Shown here piece by piece: positions 1 to 4,716 of a DNA stretch of 5,504 bases. Numbering within the stretch: the first letter of the stretch is position 1; each line of letters starts with the position of its first letter. Under the pieces are notes generated by a model. It had not been told where the DNA came from and ran no database searches. It saw only the letters and a program-made list of their open reading frames with translations. A program made the translations under genes and the position numbers. Source of the stretch: an uncultured Clostridium sp. (GTDB taxonomy: Bacteria; Bacillota; Clostridia; Lachnospirales; Lachnospiraceae); assembly GCA_938036545.1 (NCBI GenBank), contig CALHQJ010000062.1, positions 1 through 5,504 on the forward strand. The letters run 5' to 3'.

Positions 1-14
1 AATAATATTAATCT

Positions 15-1025
15 TTAGTTATTAATCAGCTTGTCGCCTTCGCTCCAGCTATACAGCTTACGAAGTTCCTTGCCAACTGTCTCTAATGGATGTTCTGCCT
101 CTCTCTTTCTCATGGCATTAAAGTGAGGCGCTCCAACCTGATTCTCTAACATCCAGTCTTTTGCAAAAGTACCATCCTGAATGTCGGACAGAATCTTCTT
201 CATAGCCTTCTTGGTATCGTCTGTAATGATCTTCGGGCCAGTGATATAATCGCCGTACTCAGCAGTATTGGAAATGGAATATCTCATACCTGCAAAGCCG
301 CTCTCGTAAATCAGGTCTACAATCAGCTTCATCTCATGGATACACTCAAAATATGCATTTTCCGGTGCGTATCCGGCTTCTACCAAAGTCTCAAAGCCAG
401 CCTTCATTAATGCACAGACGCCGCCGCAAAGAACTGCCTGCTCGCCAAATAAGTCTGTCTCTGTCTCAACACGGAATGTAGTCTCTAAGATACCTGCTCT
501 TGCGCCGCCGATAGCCAAGCCGTAGGCCAGAGCTTTTTCTTTTGCCTTGCCGGTAGCATCCTGGTAAACCGCAACCAGACATGGGGTTCCTCTGCCTCTC
601 TGATATTCGCTGCGGACAGTATGTCCAGGAGCCTTAGGCGCAATCATGGTAACGTCTACATTCTTCGGCGGTACAATCTGGCCAAAGTGGATAGCAAAGC
701 CGTGAGCGAACATCAGCATATCGCCCTCTTTCAAGTTTGGCTCAATAGACTCTTTGTACAGCTTGCCCTGCTTTTCATCATTAATTAAAATCATAATGAT
801 GTCAGCTCTTTTAGCTGCCTCTGCTGCAGTATAAACTTCAAATCCTGCTGCCTCTGCCTTTGCCCAGGATTTGCTGCCTTCATACAGGCCGACGATAACG
901 TTCTGTCCGGATTCTTTTAAGTTCAGCGCATGAGCATGTCCCTGGCTGCCATAGCCGATAATCGCAATAGTCTTGCCCTCTAAAAGCGCCATATTACAGT
1001 CTTCCTGATAATAAATCTTTGCCAT
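15..1025 (-). CDS. ilvC: Ketol-acid reductoisomerase (class I, short form)
   Basis: This cytoplasmic enzyme isomerises and reduces 2-acetolactate (or 2-aceto-2-hydroxybutyrate) to the dihydroxy acid, the second common step of valine, leucine and isoleucine synthesis, using Mg2+ and NAD(P)H. At 336 residues it has the usual class I length. The Rossmann domain carries the dinucleotide motif GYGSQGHAHAL (about residues 24-34), followed by a short beta2-alphaB loop (LYEGSKS) that reads the cofactor phosphate. His108 (FAHGF) is the expected catalytic residue. D191 and E195 (TDLFGEQ) plus E227 and E231 are the expected metal ligands in the knotted C-terminal domain. A perfect AGGAGG lies at 1034-1039, 8 nt before the ATG. 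It follows ilvN on the same strand after a 64-nt gap and is probably co-transcribed with it. All expected key residues are present. Confidence 0.98.
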   Translation of the reverse strand: MAKIYYQEDCNMALLEGKTIAIIGYGSQGHAHALNLKESGQNVIVGLYEGSKSWAKAEAAGFEVYTAAEAAKRADIIMILINDEKQGKLYKESIEPNLKEGDMLMFAHGFAIHFGQIVPPKNVDVTMIAPKAPGHTVRSEYQRGRGTPCLVAVYQDATGKAKEKALAYGLAIGGARAGILETTFRVETETDLFGEQAVLCGGVCALMKAGFETLVEAGYAPENAYFECIHEMKLIVDLIYESGFAGMRYSISNTAEYGDYITGPKIITDDTKKAMKKILSDIQDGTFAKDWMLENQVGAPHFNAMRKREAEHPLETVGKELRKLYSWSEGDKLINN

Positions 1026-1033
1026 TTCATTTT

Positions 1034-1039
1034 CCTCCT
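1034..1039 (-). promoter_or_regulatory. ilvC ribosome binding site
   Basis: Read on the minus strand this is AGGAGG, the full anti-16S match, 8 nt upstream of the ilvC ATG (1023-1025). It fixes that start and suggests ilvC is translated independently of ilvN. Confidence 0.9.
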
Positions 1040-1046
1040 CTAATCT

Positions 1047-1095
1047 AGGGCTTCGCCCTGATATGTGAAACCTTCACCCCTGCCTGTGGTCAGGG
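1047..1095 (-). other. Three tandem small hairpins in the ilvN-ilvC gap
   Basis: Three short inverted repeats lie side by side: AGGGC/GCCCT (1047-1051 with 1055-1059, 3-nt loop), GTGAA/TTCAC (1065-1069 with 1073-1077, 3-nt loop) and CCCTG/CAGGG (1078-1082 with 1091-1095, 8-nt loop). The last overlaps the ilvN stop codon (1090-1092). None is followed by a T-run in the minus-strand direction, so this is not an intrinsic terminator. It could be an mRNA processing or stability element that sets the ilvN to ilvC ratio; that role is inference. Each stem is only 5 bp. Confidence 0.4.
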
Positions 1096-1590
1096 AAGGT
1101 AACGGACGTCATCTACTCCTCTGGAAAGTCCGGTAAGTCCGGTTCTGGCTACCTCTAATATCTCGTAATCTTCCAGAAGGTTTAAAAGTGCCTCAAGTTT
1201 CGACTGATCACCTGTCAACATAACCGTCAGAGACTCCTTTCCTACATCTACAATGGTAGCGCGGAAAATATTGGAAATCGCATTGACTGCCTGACGGTCT
1301 GCGGCATTTGCTTTTACCTTGACCATAATTAACTCTCTGTATACAGAACGTCCCATCTTTAATTCTTTAATGTCCCGGACGTCTTCCAGCTTGCGAAGCT
1401 GCTTTTCTATCTGTTCCAGAACCTGCTGGTCGCCAAAAGAAACCACCGTCATTCTGGAATATCTTTCATCTGCTGTCACGCCTACTGTAAGGCTCTCAAT
1501 ATTATATCCGCGGCGGCTGAATAATGATGCCACACGGGCCAGCACACCTGCCGTATTGTCTACCAGCAATGATAATACGATTCTATCCAT
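1090..1590 (-). CDS. ilvN: Acetolactate synthase small (regulatory) subunit
   Basis: This is the regulatory subunit of acetolactate synthase. It binds the catalytic IlvB subunit and confers valine feedback control on the first common step of branched-chain amino acid synthesis. From the ATG at 1590 it is 166 residues, the normal family length. An N-terminal ACT domain (about 1-75) contains the RGYNIESLTVG stretch, and a C-terminal small-subunit domain (about 85-157) ends in GLTGLSRG. N12, G15 and N30 align by eye with the valine-site residues N11, G14 and N29 of E. coli IlvH, so feedback inhibition is probably kept. The start at 1590 has AGGGGG about 5 nt upstream. An in-frame ATG at 1626 would give 178 residues, but it lies inside the promoter -10 box. 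No ilvB is adjacent; the catalytic subunit must be encoded elsewhere. ilvC follows. Confidence 0.96.
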   Translation of the reverse strand: MDRIVLSLLVDNTAGVLARVASLFSRRGYNIESLTVGVTADERYSRMTVVSFGDQQVLEQIEKQLRKLEDVRDIKELKMGRSVYRELIMVKVKANAADRQAVNAISNIFRATIVDVGKESLTVMLTGDQSKLEALLNLLEDYEILEVARTGLTGLSRGVDDVRYLP

Positions 1591-1621
1591 AGCGTCCCCC
1601 TGTCTTTCATGTATAACATTA

Positions 1622-1650
1622 ATCATAACAATCTATCCCTTCTTTGTCAA
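1622..1650 (-). promoter_or_regulatory. Sigma-A promoter of ilvN-ilvC
   Basis: On the minus strand TTGACA (1650-1645) is followed by a 17-bp spacer and TATGAT (1627-1622), a near-perfect housekeeping promoter. Transcription should start near 1614-1616, leaving a leader of about 25 nt containing AGGGGG before the ATG at 1590. The leader is too short for a T-box or attenuator, so any control should be at initiation. A palindrome, ATGGT-T-ACCAT (1664-1674), lies 14 bp upstream of the -35 box and could be an operator; this is unproven. Confidence 0.85.
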
Positions 1651-1750
1651 TTAATTAAATGGAATGGTTACCATGAATGTTAGTTATGGACTGGCATCAA
1701 TCTCCTGCCTCTTTATATATTAGTAGTAATGAAAAAATCAAGGATTTTCT

Positions 1751-2641
1751 ATGAATATTCTGAAAGCAGCCCAGACAGACGGATCCCTTACAGCCCGAGG
1801 ACTTTTACAGATCAATGTGGTCTCCAACCAGAATAATTTTCCTGTCACAGACGCCGTTGTCTCCATTTCCTCCAAAGCTTCCCCTAATGACATTATCCAA
1901 CAGGTGTCTGTCAATTCTTCCGGTCAGACGGAACAAGTATCACTTCCGGCCCCTCCTTTAGACTACAGCTTTGATCCCGACGCCCCGACTCCTTACTCGG
2001 AATATGTGGTTTCTGTAGAAGCCCCGGGGTTTCGCCCTCTTACAGTAAGTGGCACGGAAGTCCTTCCAGATTCTACCGCTATTCAGCCAATCCGCCTGAC
2101 GCCAGAAAATCAGCCTGCTGAACCATCCCAGATTTCCATTCCGGATCACACTCTGGTAGGCAATTACCCTCCAAAAATTGCAGAAGCCGAGGTGAAGCCG
2201 ATTACAGAAACCGGCGAAATTGTCTTAAGCCGAGTCGTTGTACCTCAAACCATCGTTGTCCATGACGGCCCTCCGTCCAGTCAAAATGCCCCTAATTACT
2301 ATGTTCCTTATCGGGATTATATTAAAAACGTAGCTTCCAGTGAAATCTACTCTACCTGGCCCAGAGCTACCATTACAGCCAATGTACTGGCAATTATGTC
2401 TTTTACCTTAAATCGGGTCTACACAGAATGGTACCGTAACCAGGGCTATGATTTTACTATTACCTCTTCCACTGCCTTTGACCACAAATGGATCTTTGAC
2501 CGGAATATTTTTGAAACTATCTCTGTGGTAGTAGATGAAATTTTCGATAACTACTTATCTCGTCCTGGGGTCAAACAGCCAATCTTAACCCAATACTGCG
2601 ATGGAAAACAGGTTCGATGCCCCAATTGGATGGCCTTTTAG
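1751..2641 (+). CDS. SleC-like spore cortex-lytic enzyme, interrupted 5' part
   Basis: This is the N-terminal 294 codons of a SleC/SpoIID-type cortex-lytic enzyme, ended prematurely by an inserted element that adds only Ala-Phe-stop after Met294. Residues about 15-120 look like a beta-sandwich prodomain (NSSGQT, PYSEYVVSVEAPGFRP). Residues about 185-294 form most of a SpoIID-like lytic transglycosylase domain: YIKNVASSEIYSTWP contains E198, which matches the catalytic Glu of SpoIID, and C283 and C290 follow. The missing end of this domain and a peptidoglycan-binding domain are at 4241-4627. Joining 1751-2632 to 4241-4627 gives 422 residues, close to SleC length. SleC-type enzymes are made in the mother cell, stored in the spore and degrade cortex peptidoglycan during germination. 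No clear signal peptide is seen. AAGGA lies 6 nt before the ATG. I found no convincing promoter in the 124-bp gap upstream. Alone, the fragment is unlikely to be active. Confidence 0.88.
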   Translation: MNILKAAQTDGSLTARGLLQINVVSNQNNFPVTDAVVSISSKASPNDIIQQVSVNSSGQTEQVSLPAPPLDYSFDPDAPTPYSEYVVSVEAPGFRPLTVSGTEVLPDSTAIQPIRLTPENQPAEPSQISIPDHTLVGNYPPKIAEAEVKPITETGEIVLSRVVVPQTIVVHDGPPSSQNAPNYYVPYRDYIKNVASSEIYSTWPRATITANVLAIMSFTLNRVYTEWYRNQGYDFTITSSTAFDHKWIFDRNIFETISVVVDEIFDNYLSRPGVKQPILTQYCDGKQVRCPNWMAF

Positions 2642-2653
2642 CAGATGGATATA
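2619..2653 (+). other. attL of the recombinase element
   Basis: This is the left junction. The host half-site has GCCCCAATTGG (2619-2629), and the core GGATG (2628-2632) is repeated at 4236-4240. The element half-site begins with G then CCTT (2634-2637), and a distal arm TGGATATA lies at 2646-2653. The host arm pairs with CCCAATGGGGC (4242-4252) across the core, matching at 9 of 11 positions, when the gene is rejoined. The element arms pair with those at the right end. The dyad centre in both cases is the TG at 2631-2632, a non-palindromic dinucleotide suited to be the serine-recombinase overlap. Confidence 0.75.
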
Positions 2654-2690
2654 CACACCCCCGAAAGCAAATCCGCAGCAGCCTACACAG

Positions 2691-2724
2691 TTTTTTCAAT
2701 TTTTTTGAATTTTTTTCAAAAAAA
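2691..2724 (+). promoter_or_regulatory. Phased T-tracts (UP-like, bent DNA) before the tRNA promoter
   Basis: T-runs at 2691-2696, 2700-2706 and 2710-2716 repeat at about 10-bp spacing and are followed by an A-run at 2718-2724, immediately upstream of the -35 box at 2728. Helically phased A/T-tracts bend DNA, and AT-rich UP elements raise rRNA and tRNA promoter strength. TTTTTTGAA and TTCAAAAAA (2701-2709, 2715-2723) also form a weak inverted repeat. The function is inferred from position and composition. Confidence 0.5.
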
Positions 2725-2727
2725 CGC

Positions 2728-2756
2728 TTGCATTTTTGAAAAACCTGTGGTATTAT
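2728..2756 (+). promoter_or_regulatory. Sigma-A promoter of the tRNA-Glu gene
   Basis: TTGCAT (2728-2733), a 17-bp spacer and TATTAT (2751-2756) form a good housekeeping promoter. Initiation is expected around 2763, about 10 nt before the tRNA 5' end, which leaves a short leader for RNase P to remove. Confidence 0.75.
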
Positions 2757-2773
2757 AACCGAGGCTTAAGTAC

Positions 2774-2845
2774 GGCCTCATGGTCAAGCGGTTAAGACGA
2801 CGCCCTCTCACGGCGTAAACTCGGGTTCGATTCCCGATGAGGTCA
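2774..2845 (+). tRNA. tRNA-Glu (anticodon CUC)
   Basis: A complete cloverleaf can be folded. The acceptor stem is GGCCTCA (2774-2780) with TGAGGTC (2838-2844), including one G-U pair. The D stem is GTC/GAC (2783-2785, 2796-2798). The anticodon stem is ACGCC/GGCGT (2800-2804, 2812-2816) around CTCTCAC, with anticodon CTC at 2807-2809 reading GAG. The variable loop has 4 nt. The T stem is TCGGG/CCCGA (2821-2825, 2833-2837) with loop TTCGATT. The discriminator base is A2845, and CCA is not encoded. All stems pair, so the gene looks functional. It lies wholly inside the recombinase element with its own promoter and terminator, so it is cargo and not an attachment site. tRNA-Glu(UUC) elsewhere could also read GAG by wobble, so whether this copy is essential is unknown. 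Confidence 0.97.
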
Positions 2846-2850
2846 TATTG

Positions 2851-2881
2851 AAACTGTCGCAGATAGTGCGGCAGTTTTTTT
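2851..2881 (+). terminator. Rho-independent terminator after tRNA-Glu
   Basis: AAACTGTCGCA (2851-2861) pairs with TGCGGCAGTTT (2867-2877) around the loop GATAG, with one G-U type mismatch. The T-run is 2875-2881. It ends the tRNA transcript 6 nt after the mature end. It should also stop transcripts entering from the cortex-lytic promoter, so the recombinase probably needs its own promoter. Confidence 0.9.
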
Positions 2882-2918
2882 GTTTTACAGAAAATTCCCA
2901 TCATTTTCCTGCCTTTGG

Positions 2919-2947
2919 TCTTATTCTGCCAGAACTGTTCATAACTT
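2919..2947 (+). promoter_or_regulatory. Possible sporulation (sigma-E-like) promoter of the recombinase
   Basis: CATAACTT (2940-2947) resembles the sigma-E -10 consensus CATACAnT in its CATA and final T. TTATT (2921-2925), 14 bp upstream, is a loose match to the ATATT-type -35. The start would fall near 2955, with the ribosome site at 2965. No good sigma-A promoter is seen in 2882-2975. The matches are partial and this is a weak call. Confidence 0.25.
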
Positions 2948-2975
2948 TTACTAAGACTTTCCCCAAGGTGATTCT

Positions 2976-4241
2976 TTGGATGAATTAAACTCTTTCAAAA
3001 AAGCGGCTCTTTATATCCGAGTATCTACTCACAGCCAGGAGGAACTGTCTCCTGATTCTCAAAAACGGCTGCTTTTAGACTATGCCGAAAAAAATCACTT
3101 TCTGGTCGAGGAACAATGGATTTTCCAGGAAAACGGCATTTCCGGAAGAACCGCTGACAAACGGCCTCAATTTCAGCAGATGATTGCTTCTGCCAAATCT
3201 GACTCCCATCCATTTGACGCAATTCTGGTATGGAAATTTTCCCGCTTTGCCCGAAATCAAGAAGAAAGCATCGTGTATAAATCTATGCTTCGCGGAAAAT
3301 ACGGCGTTGACGTTATCAGCATTTCAGAGCCGATTATGGAAGGTCCTTTTGGGAGTCTGATTGAACGAATTATTGAATGGATGGATGAATTTTACTCTAT
3401 CCGGCTGTCTGGAGACGTCAGCCGTGGAATGACGGAAAAAGCCCTGCGGGGCGGATACCAGAGCCGGCCGCCTCTGGGATACCGCCTCTCCTCCAGCAGC
3501 AGCGTGTCCGGTCAACTGGAACTTTATGTTCCGGAAGCTTCCATTGTCCAAAACATTTTTTCCTGGTATGCACAGGATGGTCTCAATCCTTACTCCATCG
3601 CCCGAAAACTAAATACTATGGGACTTTCTACTTCTCAGGGAAATCCGTTTGAAACCCGTTCTGTAACCTATATTCTCCAAAATCCGGTTTATACCGGACT
3701 GATCCGCTGGAATCGGATGGACAGCCGAACCGGCTGTCTGCGGGATTCTTCTTCCTGGATTCAGGCGAAAGGACAGCATCCGGCCATCATTTCTGCTGAA
3801 CTTTTTCAGCAGGCTCAAGAACGGCTGTCCAGAGAAAGCGCTTCCTGCCCCTATACCAAACCCAGCCAAGCTGTTCATCACTGGCTGGGAGGAATTTTAA
3901 AATGTCCGCTGTGCGGCAGAAGCCTGTCCTCCTGCAGGCGAAAACGAAAGACTCTTCCTGATACCTTTTCGTTTCAATGCAATGGCTATTTAAAGGGATT
4001 CTGTACCAACAACTGCTATGTGTCAGAACGCATTATCGTTCCACTGGTACTGGAGCAGTTAAAAAAAGATGTGCCCGAGACTTATCAGCAGCTTACTCTC
4101 CCTGAACTTTCTGCTGCTAAAAAAAATGAAGTGTTAAAACAGGCCGTTGAAAAAATCATATATTATAGAAGTAATGCAAAAGAAGGCCGGATTACCATCT
4201 GCTATTATCCAGTATCTTATATGCAGATTCCGCAAGGATGA
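2976..4241 (+). CDS. Serine recombinase (large serine recombinase / SpoIVCA type)
   Basis: This site-specific DNA recombinase is the probable enzyme for integration and excision of the element. The N-terminal resolvase domain (about 9-150) has YIRVST with nucleophile Ser17 and Arg15, then GISGRT and KFSRFARN. The recombinase domain (about 160-280) contains GGYQSRPPLGYR, IARKLN and NPVYTG. A zinc ribbon follows, with C310, C313, C335 and C343 as likely ligands. At 421 residues it is shorter than many large serine recombinases, with only about 75 residues after the last zinc Cys and no long coiled coil. The start is TTG (2976-2978) with AAGGTG 5 nt upstream. The TTG is preferred because later starts would cut into YIRVST. 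The gene overlaps the 3' cortex-lytic fragment by ATGA (4238-4241), so its TGA stop spans the right attachment core. Downstream of the tRNA terminator it is alone. No partner directionality factor is visible. Confidence 0.95.
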   Translation: MDELNSFKKAALYIRVSTHSQEELSPDSQKRLLLDYAEKNHFLVEEQWIFQENGISGRTADKRPQFQQMIASAKSDSHPFDAILVWKFSRFARNQEESIVYKSMLRGKYGVDVISISEPIMEGPFGSLIERIIEWMDEFYSIRLSGDVSRGMTEKALRGGYQSRPPLGYRLSSSSSVSGQLELYVPEASIVQNIFSWYAQDGLNPYSIARKLNTMGLSTSQGNPFETRSVTYILQNPVYTGLIRWNRMDSRTGCLRDSSSWIQAKGQHPAIISAELFQQAQERLSRESASCPYTKPSQAVHHWLGGILKCPLCGRSLSSCRRKRKTLPDTFSFQCNGYLKGFCTNNCYVSERIIVPLVLEQLKKDVPETYQQLTLPELSAAKKNEVLKQAVEKIIYYRSNAKEGRITICYYPVSYMQIPQG

Positions 4242-4252
4242 CCCAATGGGGC
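4218..4252 (+). other. attR of the recombinase element
   Basis: This is the right junction. The element half-site has the distal arm TATATGCA (4218-4225) and inner arm AAGG (4234-4237). The core GGATG is 4236-4240. The host half-site is ACCCAATGGGGC (4241-4252). In the predicted circle, TATATGCA pairs with TGGATATA of the left end at 7 of 8 positions, at equal distance (15-22 nt) from the central TG. AAGG pairs with CCTT at positions 3-6. The longer reach of attP than attB fits large serine integrases. Confidence 0.75.
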
Positions 4253-4627
4253 TCCATGTCTTTAGGGGAGCAGGGGTACAGCCCTATTGAAATCATCCGC
4301 TACTTTTACGGCGACAATATGTATGTCAATACGGCAGAACAGATTGCCGGCATTCCAGCCTCCTGGCCTGGCTATGATCTGACGATAGGCTCATCCGGAA
4401 GCAAAGTCCGCCAATTGCAGGAGCAGTTAGACGCCATTGCTACGGTTTATTCTGCAATCCCCAATCTGACGCCTGACGGTATCTACGGATCTGCTACTGC
4501 CCGATCCGTTCGGGAGTTTCAGTCTATTTTCGGTATGCCCCAAACCGGAGTCGTGGATTTTGCTACCTGGTATCGAATTTCTCATATTTATGTGGCAGTC
4601 ACGGGAATTGCAGAATTGAATCCGTAA
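4238..4627 (+). CDS. SleC-like spore cortex-lytic enzyme, interrupted 3' part
   Basis: This is the C-terminal 129 codons of the gene that begins at 1751. Its first Met equals Met294 of the rejoined protein. Residues 1-30 (TQWGSMSLGEQGYSP, then RYFYGDN) match the end of a SpoIID domain, which typically reads like SQWGA...GYSYEEIL..YY. Residues about 50-113 are a peptidoglycan-binding type 1 domain, with GSKVRQLQEQLD, PDGIYGSATARSVREFQ and GVVDFATW. In the rejoined protein this binding domain is at about 343-406. The ATG overlaps the recombinase stop. AAGG directly abuts the ATG, too close for a normal ribosome site, so separate translation would depend on coupling to the recombinase. A product made from this part alone would lack the catalytic Glu. 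It is most sensibly read as an exon-like 3' half waiting for excision, or as a remnant if excision is lost. Confidence 0.88.
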   Translation: MTQWGSMSLGEQGYSPIEIIRYFYGDNMYVNTAEQIAGIPASWPGYDLTIGSSGSKVRQLQEQLDAIATVYSAIPNLTPDGIYGSATARSVREFQSIFGMPQTGVVDFATWYRISHIYVAVTGIAELNP

Positions 4628-4634
4628 GTGCACT

Positions 4635-4683
4635 AAAAAAACTTCCAGACAAAATCTAGTTGGATGATCTTGTCTGGAAGTTT
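4635..4683 (-). terminator. Bidirectional terminator between convergent genes
   Basis: AAACTTCCAGACAA (4639-4652) and TTGTCTGGAAGTTT (4670-4683) form a perfect 14-bp stem with a 17-nt loop. On the minus strand the stem is followed by seven T (4641-4635), a strong terminator for the LacI-type gene. On the plus strand only TTTATATT follows, so it is weaker for the cortex-lytic gene, although the same hairpin serves both. Confidence 0.88.
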
Positions 4684-4716
4684 ATATTGATAATCTCCCA
4701 CTATATTAATAGCCTT

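Larger units (their letters stand above)
2633..4240 (+). mobile_element. 1608-bp serine-recombinase element carrying tRNA-Glu, interrupting a cortex-lytic gene
   Basis: The element is bounded by GGATG at 2628-2632 and 4236-4240; one copy belongs to it. It contains, in order, an AT-rich tract, a tRNA-Glu gene with promoter and terminator, and a serine recombinase gene whose stop codon overlaps the right junction. All are on the same strand as the interrupted gene. Exact removal restores one 422-codon frame and the conserved W-M-T-Q-W-G motif. No transposase, resistance gene, phage structural gene or obvious recombination directionality factor is present. The architecture recalls the sigK skin element, at a small fraction of the usual size. 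Whether excision is developmental, random or lost cannot be told from sequence alone. Confidence 0.85.

Noticed and set aside
1319..1654. Plus-strand open frame of 111 residues
   Set aside because: It lies antisense to ilvN, has no family resemblance and no ribosome site; it is a shadow of the real gene.
1627..1750. Possible sporulation promoter for the cortex-lytic gene (CATCAAT at 1695, TATATATTA at 1714)
   Set aside because: Each resembles a sporulation -10 box, but no matching -35 at the right spacing was found, so no sigma factor can be assigned.
2774..2845. tRNA-Glu as the attachment site of the element
   Set aside because: The tRNA is complete and well inside the element, and no copy of its 3' end is seen at the other boundary. 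The GGATG junctions in the cortex-lytic gene explain the insertion fully.
2716..2904. Minus-strand 62-residue frame over the tRNA
   Set aside because: It reads through the antisense of the tRNA promoter, tRNA-Glu and terminator; no coding signals.
2976..2983. TTGGATGA at the recombinase start, and again in the terminator loop at 4660-4667, resembling the att core
   Set aside because: Only the 8-nt core matches; the symmetric arms of attB or attP are missing, and GGATG is common in the window (for example near 3378-3386). Chance is sufficient.
4238..4627. Independent small peptidoglycan-binding protein
   Set aside because: Its first residues are the tail of a SpoIID domain and join in frame to the 5' part; a proper ribosome site is lacking. 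It is better read as the 3' half of one gene.
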